DNA of 64,000 bases, from assembly GCA_020633335.1 (NCBI GenBank), contig JACKDU010000003.1, forward strand, positions 186,001 to 250,000. The letters run 5' to 3'. The notes beneath the pieces were generated by a model, which was given only the letters and a program-made list of their open reading frames with translations, was not told the DNA's origin and ran no database searches. The DNA comes from Myxococcales bacterium. Its GTDB lineage: Bacteria; Myxococcota_A; Polyangia; Nannocystales; Nannocystaceae. The position numbers and the translations under genes were made by a program. Within the stretch, counting starts at the first letter, position 1, and every line of letters begins with the position of its first letter. Of this stretch, positions 54,401-63,741 are shown piece after piece.

Positions 54401-56194
54401 CTAGGCCGCCCCCTCGTTGGCCTCGCCCTCACCCTCGGCCTCACCCTCGGCCTCACCCTCGCCCTCTCCCTCGGGGAGGAGCGCGTAGGCCGGCCGCTCG
54501 ACCCGCCCGCGCTCCCAGAGGTGGTGCTCGATCGCCTCGAGGAGCGGCCGCGTGCTCCGGCGATCGAGGGCCGAGACGAAGAAGGTGTCGCGACCGGCGC
54601 GATCGCGCTCGAGCGCGAGATCCTCGGGGCTCAGGAGGTCGCACTTGTTGAGGACCATCATCCGCGGGAGCTCGCCGGCCCCGAGGTCGCCGAGGATCTT
54701 CTCGACGGTCTCCATGTGCTGCTCGCGGTCGGGGTCGGAGACGTCGGCGACGATGAGGAGGAGGTCGGCGTCCGCGACCTCCTCGAGGGTCGCCGAGAAG
54801 GCCTGGAGGAGCGCCGGCGGGAGGTCGCGGATGAAGCCGACGGTGTCGAGGAGGACGACCTCGCGGTCCTGCGGGAAGCGGATCCGTCGGACCGTCGGAT
54901 CGAGGGTGGCGAAGAGCTTGTTCTCGGCGATCACCTCGGCGCCGGTGACCGTGTTGAGGAGGGTGCTCTTGCCGGCGTTGGTGTAGCCGACGATCGCCAC
55001 CACCGGGACGCCGGAGCGCTGGCGGCGGGAGCGTCGCTGGTCGCGCTGGCGGCGGAGGTGGCCGAGGCGCTGCTCGAGGTCGTGGACCCGGTTCTTGGCC
55101 TTGCGGCGATCGAGCTCGAGCTTGGTCTCGCCGGGCCCGCGGCCGCCGATCCCGCCGGCGAGGCGCGACATCATCGTCCCGTGGCCGACCATGAAGGGCA
55201 TCCGGTAGCGGAGCTGGGCGAGCTCGACCTGGAGCTTGCCGTCCGACGACTTCGCGTGCTGGGCGAAGATGTCGAGGATCAGCGTCGTCCGGTCGATCAC
55301 CTTGAGGTCGGTCTGCTCGGAGATCGTCCGCGCCTGCGAGGGCGAGAGGTCGGGGTCGCAGATCAGGAGCTCGACGTCGTGCTCGAGCGCCTGGACGAGG
55401 ACCTCGCGGAGCTTGCCGGAGCCGAGGAAGGTGCGGGGATCGGGGTGGGGGCGCCGCTGCTCGATCACGTCGACGACCTCGATCCCGAGGGTGCGGCAGA
55501 GCTCGCGGAGCTCGCCGCGGCGGGCGGCGACGTCGGGGCCGCCGCGGTGGACCATCAGGATCATCGCCCGGGTGCCGGCGCCCTCGGCCCGCGCCCGGCT
55601 GGTCGCCGCGACCAGCTCGGTCTCGAGGTCGCGGACGAAGTCGGTGAAGGGCTGGGGGGCGGCCGCCGGCAGGCCCTCGCCCTCGGCCTCGGGGCCCTCG
55701 CGGGTCAGGAGGCTGAGGGGCGTCCGCGGCCAGGTGCGCACCGTCAGGACGTCGCGGCTCGGCGGCGCCGGCGGGGCGAGGGTGGCGATGTCGATCTGGA
55801 TCCCGGCGGGGCCGCGGTGGATCGCGGCGATCAGATCGAGGCGGAGCTTGACGAGGTCGGCGATCTCCTCGCGGCTGAGCGGGTCGATCACCAGGTGGGT
55901 GGCGATCAGGCGGACGCCGCGGAGGCGGCCGCCGGCGCCGCGCACGCGGGCGAACTCCGGCAGCTCCATCGAGTGGGCGTCGCCGAGGATCACGCTCTCG
56001 ACCCGGCCGCGGCGGTCGATGAAGAGGCCGAGCTGGCGGCCGAGCTCCTGCGAGAGGTCGAGGAGGTCGCGGGCGAGCGCCGCGGAGACCACCTGATCGG
56101 CCGGGACCTGTCGATCACGCAGGCGGGCGAGCGCCTTCGCCTGGCTGGCCTTGAGGTTCGAGGTGTCGCCGAAGATCGCCGCGTCGCTGGTCAC
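54401..56194 (-). CDS. hflX: GTPase HflX with extended termini
   Basis: 597 aa (E. coli HflX is 426 aa). An N-terminal extension of about 190 residues (LFIDRRGRVESVILGDAHSMEL, found in long HflX forms) precedes the HflX domain (VDVIEQRRPHPDPRTFLGSGKLREV), the glycine-rich GGIGGRGPGETKLELDRR and the G domain: G1 GYTNAGKSTLLN, G3 DTVGF, G4 NKCD. HflX splits and rescues stalled or hibernating 70S ribosomes. The C-terminus ends in an acidic EGEGEGEAEGEAEGEGEANE tail. The GTG start overlaps the stop of the FrzS-like gene (GTGA), so the two are cotranslated. Confidence 0.92.
   Translation of the reverse strand: MTSDAAIFGDTSNLKASQAKALARLRDRQVPADQVVSAALARDLLDLSQELGRQLGLFIDRRGRVESVILGDAHSMELPEFARVRGAGGRLRGVRLIATHLVIDPLSREEIADLVKLRLDLIAAIHRGPAGIQIDIATLAPPAPPSRDVLTVRTWPRTPLSLLTREGPEAEGEGLPAAAPQPFTDFVRDLETELVAATSRARAEGAGTRAMILMVHRGGPDVAARRGELRELCRTLGIEVVDVIEQRRPHPDPRTFLGSGKLREVLVQALEHDVELLICDPDLSPSQARTISEQTDLKVIDRTTLILDIFAQHAKSSDGKLQVELAQLRYRMPFMVGHGTMMSRLAGGIGGRGPGETKLELDRRKAKNRVHDLEQRLGHLRRQRDQRRSRRQRSGVPVVAIVGYTNAGKSTLLNTVTGAEVIAENKLFATLDPTVRRIRFPQDREVVLLDTVGFIRDLPPALLQAFSATLEEVADADLLLIVADVSDPDREQHMETVEKILGDLGAGELPRMMVLNKCDLLSPEDLALERDRAGRDTFFVSALDRRSTRPLLEAIEHHLWERGRVERPAYALLPEGEGEGEAEGEAEGEGEANEGAA
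54421..54476. repeat. 6/12-bp tandem repeat encoding the HflX acidic tail
   Basis: Imperfect repeats of CCCTCG/CCCTCA units (plus strand) encode Glu-Gly/Glu-Ala pairs. Repeat number can change without breaking the frame. Confidence 0.7.
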
Positions 56195-58419
56195 TGCGCG
56201 AGACTGTGCTCCTCAAGGAGCTTGAGCGCAATCGCCAGCGCCTGCTGGGCGCGCTGGCCGGCGTGGTTGCGGGCGTCGAGGGTCGCGCTGGTCGAGCCGA
56301 GGCGGGACTCGGTGTCGTGGAGGGCGCCCTGGAGGAGGTCGATCTTGTCGCGGAGGGCGGCGATCTCGGCCGATGACTCCTCCTCGAGGTTGGCGAGGGC
56401 GGCGGAGAGCCGGCGGATCTCGCCGCCCATCGTCTCCTTGGCGTCGATGAGCTGGTGGTTCAGCTCCTCGATCGCCTCGGCCGCGTTCTCGCGGGTGGAG
56501 GCGAGGGTGGTCATCAGCTCCTCGATCTTCTCGTCGGCCTGGCGCCGGGCCTCCTCGAGGGTGTTGTTGAGGCGGCTGATCGTGTGCTCCGCGAGCTCGC
56601 GGGTGTCGGCGAGCTCGCCCTCCAGGCGCGCCTGCTCGCGGGCCGCGTTCTCCCGGGTCGCCTCGAGGGCCCCCTCCAGGGCGGCGTGGGCGGCCGCCGC
56701 GTCGGCGAGCTGCTGCTCGTAGTCGGCCCGCATCTCGGCGCCGGCCTGCTGGAAGGCGGCGATCTCGGCGGCGTGGTTGGCCTCGTGCTCGGCGATCTCG
56801 GCGTCCTTGGTCGCCTCGAGGGCGGCGAGGCGCTGCGCGTGGGCCTCGGCGTGCTCGGCGATCTCGGCGTCCTTGGCGGCCTCGAGGGCGGCGAGCTGGC
56901 CCGCGGACTCGTCGTTCAGGGCGATCAGCGCCTCGTCGTGCTGGCGACGGAGCATGCCGATCTCGCCCTCGTGGCGCTCATCATGCTCGGCGAGGTGGCG
57001 GGCGTGGCGCTCGCGGAGCTCGGCGATCTGCTCGGTGTGGCGCTCCTCGAGCTCGAGGATCTGGGTCTCGCGGTCGCTCTCGGACTCGGCGAGCTGGCGG
57101 GCGTGCCGCTGCTTGAGGTCGGCGATGTGCCCCTCGTAGCTCGCCCGGAGCTCGGCGATCGCCTGCTCGGCCTGCTCGCGGAGCTGGCGCTTCTCCTCGG
57201 CGCTCCGCTGCTGGAGCTCGGCGAGGCTCATCTCGAGGCGGCTGGCCTGCTGGCGCACGTCGCCGAGCTGCTCCCCGAGGTCGGTCGCCTCCGAGCGGGC
57301 GGCCATGAGCTGGAGGGTGAGGGCGTCGCGCTCGTTCTCGAGGAGGGTGATCCGATCCTGGGCGTCCGTGAGCTCGCCGAGGGTGGTGGCCAGGGTCTCG
57401 GCGGCCTTGTCCTGCTGGAGCTCGAAGCTCCGCTGGGTCTCGGCGTACTCGGCCTCGAGCTCCTTGAGCTTCTTGGTCGTCCCCTCGAGGCGGTTCTTCA
57501 GCCCCTCCTCGCGCTTGAGCGCGGTCGCCCGATCGCGGGTGACGGCGTCGAGCTGCTCGCGGGCGGAGATCAGCTGCTCCTGGACCGCGATGAGCTGGCC
57601 CTCGAGATCGGAGGCGAGGGTCTGGAGCTGGCGGTTCTGGCTCTTGGCGTCGAGGATCGCCCGGTCGCGCTGCTCGAGCTCGTCGCGGAGGGCGAGGAGC
57701 TCGCGCTTCTTGGCGTTGAGGGCGGAGCGGATCTCGAGGACCTCGCGCTGCATCCGGAACCCCGAGGGCTCGGTCGAGCGCATCATCGAGATCTCATCCG
57801 GCTCCGGCTCGCTCGCGCGGGCGCCGAGCATGCTCTCGCGGGCGAACTCCGAGCTCAGGTCCGTGGGCTCGCGCTCGACGTGACGCTCGGTGGAGCGCTC
57901 GGTCGGGCGCGCGGGCTCGCTGGCCCGGTAGGCGTCGCTCACCGGGCGGCGGCGCTCGGGCGCCGGCGGCGGGGCCGAGCGCGGGCTCTCGCGGAGCTCG
58001 ACGTCGAGGCGCGGCTCCTCGGCCGGCGGCGGCGCGCTCGCGGACTCGTCGGCGCGGAGGAGCCCGCGGACCAGCTCGCGGAGCTCGCCCTCGTCGAAGG
58101 GCATCTTGACGTAGCCGTCGGCGTGGGTCTTGAGGTTGCGGTGCTGATCAAAGACCTCCTGGCTGACGCTGGAGGCGTAGATGATCACCGGGATCGCGCG
58201 GGTCTGATCGTTGCGACGGAGGCGATTGCAGACCGAGAACCCGGAGGTGAGCGGCAGCTCCGCGCGGACGAAGATCACGCTCGGGGCGACCGTGCGCGCG
58301 ACGTTGACCGCCTCCGGCCCGTTCTCCGTCACCGTGAACTCGAAGCGAAAGCCCGCGAGCATGTCCTGGATGACGGCTGGGGTCTTGCCGTCGGCGTCGA
58401 TGATCAGCGCAGAGAACAC
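56191..58419 (-). CDS. FrzS-like pseudo-receiver and long coiled-coil protein
   Basis: 742 aa from a GTG. Residues 1-122 are a receiver-like domain (SALIIDADGK...FVRAELPLTSGFSVCNRLRRNDQTRAIPVIIYASS...QHRNLKTHADGYVKMPFD). The segment QHR.LK.HAD.YV..P.D closely resembles Myxococcus xanthus FrzS. The phospho-acceptor position aligned with CheY Asp57 is Arg52, so it should not be phosphorylated. A linker rich in Pro/Glu/Ser (about 123-230) leads to some 480 residues of continuous heptad coiled coil. FrzS moves between poles and drives type IV pilus motility; this could be a polarity or trafficking scaffold. TACCCT ends 6 nt before the GTG. It overlaps hflX by 4 nt. Confidence 0.78.
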   Translation of the reverse strand: MFSALIIDADGKTPAVIQDMLAGFRFEFTVTENGPEAVNVARTVAPSVIFVRAELPLTSGFSVCNRLRRNDQTRAIPVIIYASSVSQEVFDQHRNLKTHADGYVKMPFDEGELRELVRGLLRADESASAPPPAEEPRLDVELRESPRSAPPPAPERRRPVSDAYRASEPARPTERSTERHVEREPTDLSSEFARESMLGARASEPEPDEISMMRSTEPSGFRMQREVLEIRSALNAKKRELLALRDELEQRDRAILDAKSQNRQLQTLASDLEGQLIAVQEQLISAREQLDAVTRDRATALKREEGLKNRLEGTTKKLKELEAEYAETQRSFELQQDKAAETLATTLGELTDAQDRITLLENERDALTLQLMAARSEATDLGEQLGDVRQQASRLEMSLAELQQRSAEEKRQLREQAEQAIAELRASYEGHIADLKQRHARQLAESESDRETQILELEERHTEQIAELRERHARHLAEHDERHEGEIGMLRRQHDEALIALNDESAGQLAALEAAKDAEIAEHAEAHAQRLAALEATKDAEIAEHEANHAAEIAAFQQAGAEMRADYEQQLADAAAAHAALEGALEATRENAAREQARLEGELADTRELAEHTISRLNNTLEEARRQADEKIEELMTTLASTRENAAEAIEELNHQLIDAKETMGGEIRRLSAALANLEEESSAEIAALRDKIDLLQGALHDTESRLGSTSATLDARNHAGQRAQQALAIALKLLEEHSLAQ

Positions 58420-58744
58420 CGGCGCAGGGTAGCGTGTCCACGCCCCTGGATACCAGCCCCCGAGGACGGGCAACGGGCGATTTCGCGCCCCCTCCGCGGG
58501 CCTCGCTGGGGCGACCGGACCCCAGGAGCGGCGCGGCCAAATCGGTGGCCCATCGCCGCGTCGGCGGATGCCACGGGCGGCCGACGTCGCGGCCGCGGAG
58601 GCCACGCGGCGGCCGGCGGACGCCTCGGCGGTCCGCCATCACAGTCACCGAGGGCATCCGCGAAGGCTGCGGGCGCCGTGGAGGCGGGGCGTCGCCGCGT
58701 CGGCGGCGGACACCTCGCCGACGCGATCGCGCCGCAGGAGGGCC
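58420..58744. other. Intergenic region
   Basis: About 325 bp between the FrzS-like gene start and the anti-sigma gene end. It contains CTGGGG...CCCCAG (58506-58525), a possible weak hairpin, and two copies of CGCCGCGTCGGCGG (near 58556 and 58693). No ORF was supported. Confidence 0.4.
58426..58431 (-). promoter_or_regulatory. -10-like TACCCT of the FrzS-like/hflX operon
   Basis: GCTACCCT on the minus strand, ending 6 nt before the GTG at 58419. Confidence 0.5.
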
Positions 58745-59578
58745 TCAGCGAACGCCTCGCGGGGCGCTTCGGAGGCGATCCGCGAGGTCGAGGAGGAGGC
58801 TCTGATCGCCGGGCCGGGGCGCCTCGGCCCGCACCAGGACGTGGGTGACGCCCGCATCCTCGAAGGCGACCAGCGCCCGGCCGCTGCGATCGCGGCCGAT
58901 CAGGTACTCGCGGCCGTGGAAGCGGTGGCGGGCGCCGGGGAGCGGCCTGCGGGTGCTCTCGCGGAGCTCGAGGATCCGCACGCCCGGCGCGAGCTGGTGC
59001 TCGCGGAGTTCGCGGAGCGGCGCCTCGCCGGCGGGGTCGAGATCGCCGAGGCTGACCAGCGAGACCCCGGCGACCGCGCCCGGATCGCCGGCGCCGACCA
59101 GCTTCGGCTGGATGGAATCAAGGGACATGTCCTCGAGGACGGAGGCCTGGGCCGGCGTCGACGAGGCCTCGGCGGCCGCGGGGGTCGGCGTCGAGAGGCG
59201 GGTGATCGCGAAGAGGGCGATCGCGGCGGCGGCGGCCGGGGCCATCACCAGGCCGCCGCGGAGGAGGTCGCGCCAGCGGCGGCGGGCGAGCGGGATCGGC
59301 GGCGGCGGGGCCTCCTCGACCGCGGCCTCGGCCTCCTCGCGATCGATCGCGTCGAGCTCGAGGAGGAGGCGGGCGCGGAGCGGCGACGGGGTGCTCGGGC
59401 GCTCGAGCCCGCGGATCGCCTCGCGGACCTCGATCTGCTCACGGACCATGTCCTGAAGGTCAGGGTCCTCCGCGAGCTCGGCCTCGACCGCGGCCCGGGC
59501 CTCGGGGTCGAGCTCGCCGTCGATGTAGGGTTGGAGGCGGGAGATCAGGCCGTCGGGGGCTGGGGTGATCCGGCTCAT
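58745..59578 (-). CDS. Putative anti-sigma factor (single-span membrane protein)
   Basis: 277 aa. The N-terminal ~75 residues look like an anti-sigma helical domain (ISRLQPYIDGELDPEARAAVEAELAEDPDLQDMVREQIEVREAIRGL), without the His-x3-Cys-x2-Cys zinc motif of ZAS proteins. One membrane segment (about 118-138, GLVMAPAAAAAIALFAITRL) and a periplasmic domain of about 135 residues (APGVRILELRESTRRP...LIGRDRSGRALVAFEDAGVTHVLVRAE) follow. The ATG overlaps the sigma factor stop by 4 nt (ATGA), the classic arrangement of an ECF sigma with its regulator. It would hold the sigma factor at the membrane until an envelope signal arrives. Confidence 0.8.
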   Translation of the reverse strand: MSRITPAPDGLISRLQPYIDGELDPEARAAVEAELAEDPDLQDMVREQIEVREAIRGLERPSTPSPLRARLLLELDAIDREEAEAAVEEAPPPPIPLARRRWRDLLRGGLVMAPAAAAAIALFAITRLSTPTPAAAEASSTPAQASVLEDMSLDSIQPKLVGAGDPGAVAGVSLVSLGDLDPAGEAPLRELREHQLAPGVRILELRESTRRPLPGARHRFHGREYLIGRDRSGRALVAFEDAGVTHVLVRAEAPRPGDQSLLLDLADRLRSAPRGVR

Positions 59579-60198
59579 GCGTGGCCTCGCTTGCGGAAGG
59601 CGTCGAGGGAGATCAGCGGCGACGAGGGGGCGAGCTCGCGGGGATCGATCCGATCCTCGAGCGCCTTCTTGAGGAGGCGGCGGCCGCGGTAGAGGCGGCT
59701 CATCACCGTGCCGATCGGGCACTCCATCACCGCGGCGATCTCCTTGTAGGCGAGCCCCTCGAGATCGGCGAGGAGCACCGCCAGCCGGTAGTCCTCGGGG
59801 AGCTCGGCGAGGGCGGCGCGGATCTCCTCGGCGGCGACCTTGGCGGCGACCGCCTGATCGGGGGAGGGCGGGGCGCCGCTCAGGCCGGCGGCCCCGCTGC
59901 GCTCGAGCGGCGCGATCTGGGTGGCCAGCTCGGCCGTCCGGGCGCGCTCGCGGTTGTCGCGGTGGTACGTGTTGACGAAGGTGTTGCGGAGGATCGTGAA
60001 GAGCCAGGCGCGGACCGAGGTCCCGGGCTCAAAGCGGTGCCAGAAGCGGTAGGCCCGGACCATCGTGTCCTGGACCAGATCCTCGGCCGCGGCCCGATCG
60101 CGGGTCATGCGGAGCGCGACCCCATAGAGGCTGTCGAGGTGGGGGAGGGCGGTCTCTTCGAACGCCTGGCGGGCGGCCCTGTCCATTGCAGGCGACAA
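59575..60198 (-). CDS. ECF-family RNA polymerase sigma factor
   Basis: 207 aa from TTG (203 from the ATG at 60186). Region 2: LPHLDSLYGVALRMTRDRAAAEDLVQDTMVRAYRFWHRF with the SVRAWLFTILRNTFVNTYHRD segment. Region 4: LAELPEDYRLAVLLADLEGLAYKEIAAVMECPIGTVMSRLYRGRRLL. Typical length and composition of an ECF sigma. It directs RNA polymerase to an unknown regulon, probably linked to envelope stress. TAGGTG lies 7 nt before the TTG, which makes that start possible; the ATG has no Shine-Dalgarno sequence either. Cotranscribed with the anti-sigma gene. Confidence 0.92.
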   Translation of the reverse strand: MSPAMDRAARQAFEETALPHLDSLYGVALRMTRDRAAAEDLVQDTMVRAYRFWHRFEPGTSVRAWLFTILRNTFVNTYHRDNRERARTAELATQIAPLERSGAAGLSGAPPSPDQAVAAKVAAEEIRAALAELPEDYRLAVLLADLEGLAYKEIAAVMECPIGTVMSRLYRGRRLLKKALEDRIDPRELAPSSPLISLDAFRKRGHA

Positions 60199-60205
60199 CC
60201 GGGGG

Positions 60206-60211
60206 CACCTA
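60206..60211 (-). promoter_or_regulatory. -10-like TAGGTG of the sigma/anti-sigma operon
   Basis: On the minus strand, 7 nt before the TTG start; it lacks the final T of the consensus. An autoregulated ECF promoter could not be recognised. Confidence 0.3.
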
Positions 60212-60361
60212 CGGGCTATTCCCGGCGGGCGTCAGGGTAGCGCCCGGGGGCCTCGAGGGCGAGATCTGGCGCTCGCGGCGCCTTATCGCGGGGGTGCGCG
60301 GAGGGCGCGGTTTGAGCGCCCCGGGAGGCGACCCTGCGTGCATGGCGCGCGCGCTTTCGGC

Positions 60362-60367
60362 TAGCCT
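60362..60367 (+). promoter_or_regulatory. -10-like TAGCCT of purB
   Basis: GGCTAGCCT, ending 8 nt before the ATG at 60376. Confidence 0.55.
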
Positions 60368-60375
60368 CCGCGCCG

Positions 60376-61818
60376 ATGAACGCCCAAAGCGCGAGGCCCG
60401 AGTACCGCTCGCCCCTGGCGAGCCGCTACGCGACCGCGGCGATGGTCGCCAACTTCGACGATCGCCGCCGCACCCTCCTCTGGCGCGACCTCTGGATCGC
60501 CCTCGCCGAGGCCGAGCGCGCGCTCGGCCTGCCGATCTCCGAGGACCAGATCGCCGCCCTCCGGCGGGCCCGCGAGACCATCGACTTCGCCCGGGTCGCC
60601 GCCCTCGAGGCCGAGCTCCGCCACGACGTGATGGCCCACGTCCACCACTTCGGCGAGGTCGCCGGCGGCGACGCGGCCAAGATCATCCACCTCGGCGCGA
60701 CCTCCTGCTTCGTCGCCGACAACGCCGAGCTGGTGATGATCCGCGACGGCCTCGAGCTGATCATGGATCGCCTCTACACGGCGCTCGATCAGCTCGCCGC
60801 CTTCGCCCGGGCGCAGCGCGAGCAGGCGACCCTGGCCTTCACCCACTTCCAGCCGGCGCAGCTCACCACGGTCGGCAAGCGGGCCTGCCTCTGGGCCCAG
60901 GACCTCGCCCTCGACCTCGAGACGATCGAGGCCCTGGTCGCCCGGATCCCGCTCCGTGGGGTCAAGGGGACCACCGGCACCCAGGCCTCCTTCCTCCAGC
61001 TCTTCGACGGCGATCACGCCAAGGTCCGCGAGCTCGAGCGCCGGGTCGCCGCGGCGATGGGCTTCGAGCGCTGGCTGCCGGTGAGCGGCCAGACCTACAC
61101 CCGCAAGATCGACACCTGGGTGGTCTCGGCCCTCGCCGACGTCTGCGGCTCGGCGGCCAAGCTCGCCGTCGATCTCCGGCTCCTCGCCCACGAGCGCGAG
61201 CTCGAGGAGCCCTTCGAGCGCAAGCAGATCGGCTCGAGCGCGATGGCCTACAAGCGCAACCCGATGCGCTCGGAGCGGATCTGCAGCCTCGCGCGCTTCG
61301 TCCACTCGCTGGCGACGAGCCCCCGCGAGACCCACGCCAACCAGTGGCTCGAGCGGACCCTCGACGACTCGGCGAACCGCCGCCTGGTCCTCACCGAGGC
61401 CTTCCTGGCGACCGACGCGGTCCTCAACCTGGTGGTCGACGTGACCGCCGGGCTGGTGGTCTACCCGGCGCGGATCGCCGCGAACATGGCGGACGAGCTC
61501 CCCTTCATGGCCACCGAGGCGGTGATCATGCGGGGGACCCGGGCCGGCGCGAGCCGGCAGGATCTCCACGAGGCGATCCGGGTCCACTCGTGGGCGGCCG
61601 CCGGCGAGCTCAAGGAGGGGCGGCCCAACGATCTGATGGCCCGGATGGCCGCCGATCCCGCGCTCGCGCCCCACGTCGACCCCTCGGCGCTGGATCCCCG
61701 GGGCTACGTCGGCCGCGCCCCCGAGCAGGTCGACGAGTACCTCGCGGACGCGCTCGGGCCGCTCCTGGAGCGCCACCGCCACCGCGCGGGGCGCTTCGCC
61801 GCTCGGGTCCGGGTCTGA
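60376..61818 (+). CDS. purB: Adenylosuccinate lyase
   Basis: 480 aa. Fumarase/aspartase superfamily: HDVMAHVHHFGE with the first active-site His region, IIHLGATSCFVADNAELV, THFQPAQLTTVGKRACLW, and the signature loop IGSSAMAYKRNPMRSE (normally GSSxMPxKxNP, catalytic Ser). Cuts SAICAR and adenylosuccinate, releasing fumarate, in purine and AMP synthesis. Similar in size and motifs to the eukaryotic-type ADSL family (about 480 aa) rather than the shorter B. subtilis form. Stand-alone gene, start supported by TAGCCT 8 nt upstream. Confidence 0.95.
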   Translation: MNAQSARPEYRSPLASRYATAAMVANFDDRRRTLLWRDLWIALAEAERALGLPISEDQIAALRRARETIDFARVAALEAELRHDVMAHVHHFGEVAGGDAAKIIHLGATSCFVADNAELVMIRDGLELIMDRLYTALDQLAAFARAQREQATLAFTHFQPAQLTTVGKRACLWAQDLALDLETIEALVARIPLRGVKGTTGTQASFLQLFDGDHAKVRELERRVAAAMGFERWLPVSGQTYTRKIDTWVVSALADVCGSAAKLAVDLRLLAHERELEEPFERKQIGSSAMAYKRNPMRSERICSLARFVHSLATSPRETHANQWLERTLDDSANRRLVLTEAFLATDAVLNLVVDVTAGLVVYPARIAANMADELPFMATEAVIMRGTRAGASRQDLHEAIRVHSWAAAGELKEGRPNDLMARMAADPALAPHVDPSALDPRGYVGRAPEQVDEYLADALGPLLERHRHRAGRFAARVRV

Positions 61819-61924
61819 GGTCCCGAGCCCGCGTGGCTGGGCCCGCGTGGCTGGCCGCAGCGCCCAAGCGAACGATGTTGCCAGGCGGCTGCGCCGCCAT
61901 GCTCGCGGGGCGCCGGCGCTCGTG

Positions 61925-61951
61925 TTGACTTTCGCCCTGGCCTGCTAGCAT
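61925..61951 (+). promoter_or_regulatory. Promoter of the hyper-acidic protein gene
   Basis: TTGACT (61925-61930) and TAGCAT (61946-61951, within CTGCTAGCAT), ending 10 nt before the ATG. The spacing is 15 nt, or 17 if TGTTGA is the -35. Confidence 0.55.
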
Positions 61952-61961
61952 CACCGCCGCC

Positions 61962-62351
<390 letters not shown>

Positions 62352-62411
62352 GCGCATCGCCAGCGCGCAGGCGGACGCCAGCGCGCTCGGCCACCGTCAC
62401 GGGCGCGACGA

Positions 62412-63554
62412 CTAGCGGTCGCGCCGGCGCGCGAGGAGGGCCCCAGAGCCCGCGCTTGTGCCCTCGCCAGCGGCGAGGAGGCCGTCGTAGTCGCGGACCT
62501 GCGGGTGCACCAGGATCCGCGAGGGCGGCGGCAGCGGCAGGCTGGTGTCGGCTTCGCCCTGCCAGCGACGGCGGGCCTCGGCGAGCCGCGGGGCCGCCAT
62601 CGTGGGCTCCGCGAGGGGGACGCGGCTCCGCGGCCGCGCGCTCCCCTCGGCGCGATCGAGGATCGTGTCGACCAGCACCTGGGTGAGCGTGTCGTCGGGA
62701 TCGTTCGCCGCGAGCTCGAGGAGCGGCGCCTGCCAGCGCCCGGGATCGCGGTCGAGGGCCGCGAGGGCGGCCGCGAGGCGGAGCGCCGGCTCCGGGTCGC
62801 CGAGCCAGGGGGCGATCTCGTCCGGCTCGCCGCGGCGGAGGAGGACGCCGAGGGCCAGCGCCCGGGTCCGCGGCCCCGGCTCGCGCGCGCCCTCGCCGAG
62901 GGCGAGATTCAGGAGGAGGCGCTCGCTCGCCGCCGGATCCTCCGCCAGGCGGCGCAGGGCGGCCGCGAGGGCGTAGTCGCCGACCCGGCGGAAGACCAGG
63001 TCATCGCCGTGCTCGACGACCTCCGAGCGATCGTCGATCGCGGCCTCGAGGAGCGCCGGATCGACGCCGGCGAGCATGCACCCGCCCTCGCGGCTGGTCG
63101 CCAGCCACCACCAGGTCGTCGCGCGCAGGGTCGGATCGGCGGCCCTGAGGAGGTCGGCGATCGCGTCGGGGCCGAGCCGCCGGAGCGCGCGCTCGCGGAG
63201 CCGCTGCCCCTCGTCGCTGAGGCGATCGACGACCCCGCGCTCGGCGATCGCCGCGAGCGCCTCGCGGGCCTGGCGAGGGAGGCCCTCGGAGAGCGCCGCC
63301 AGCGGCAGCTCGCCGGTGCTGGTCGCGGGGTCCTCGCTCGCGCTGGGCTCGGCGCCGACCGCCGCGGCGCCGAGGAAGGCCGCCATCTCGGCCCACGCGA
63401 TCTCGGAGAGCGCCCGCTCCGCGTCGACGTAGCGGGTGAGCGCGGGCCCAGGGGGATCCCCGCACTTGCCAACGGCGGCCGCGGCCTCGCGCGGGGCGGC
63501 GAGGGGGAGCGCGAGGGCGAAGGTGAGGGCGAGGGGGAGAGCGGGGAGGCGCAT
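62412..63554 (-). CDS. Secreted HEAT-like repeat protein
   Basis: 380 aa. Sec-type signal peptide (MRLPALPLALTFALALPLAA...AAAA). The mature part is Ala/Leu/Arg-rich with short paired helices resembling HEAT/armadillo repeats (GPDAIADLLRAADPTLRATTWWWLA, PALLEAAIDDRSEVVEHG, LRRLAEDPAASERLLLNLALG, LRLAAALAALDRDPGRWQAPLLEL). Probably a periplasmic scaffold. The ATG at 63554 was chosen because the signal peptide starts there and TAGGGT lies 11 nt upstream, with a T7 run near -35. No named family. Confidence 0.65.
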   Translation of the reverse strand: MRLPALPLALTFALALPLAAPREAAAAVGKCGDPPGPALTRYVDAERALSEIAWAEMAAFLGAAAVGAEPSASEDPATSTGELPLAALSEGLPRQAREALAAIAERGVVDRLSDEGQRLRERALRRLGPDAIADLLRAADPTLRATTWWWLATSREGGCMLAGVDPALLEAAIDDRSEVVEHGDDLVFRRVGDYALAAALRRLAEDPAASERLLLNLALGEGAREPGPRTRALALGVLLRRGEPDEIAPWLGDPEPALRLAAALAALDRDPGRWQAPLLELAANDPDDTLTQVLVDTILDRAEGSARPRSRVPLAEPTMAAPRLAEARRRWQGEADTSLPLPPPSRILVHPQVRDYDGLLAAGEGTSAGSGALLARRRDR

Positions 63555-63565
63555 CGCTGATCGCC

Positions 63566-63571
63566 ACCCTA
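63566..63571 (-). promoter_or_regulatory. -10-like TAGGGT of the HEAT-like gene
   Basis: GGCTAGGGT on the minus strand, ending 11 nt before the ATG at 63554, with a CGCCCTGGC spacer part also found upstream of the WD40 and acidic-protein genes. Confidence 0.45.
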
Positions 63572-63741
63572 GCCAGGGCGGCGGCGGGCCCAAAAAAAGC
63601 GGCGTTCATCGGCTCCGAGGGGCGGGCGTCGATCCGTCCCGCGCTTTCCTGCGTATCGCGCGGCGAGTCGTGTAATGATCGCCGCGAGAGCACGTATTCC
63701 CCGGGCCCCTGCGGCCACGGCAGAGGGGATGGGAGCGAGCA

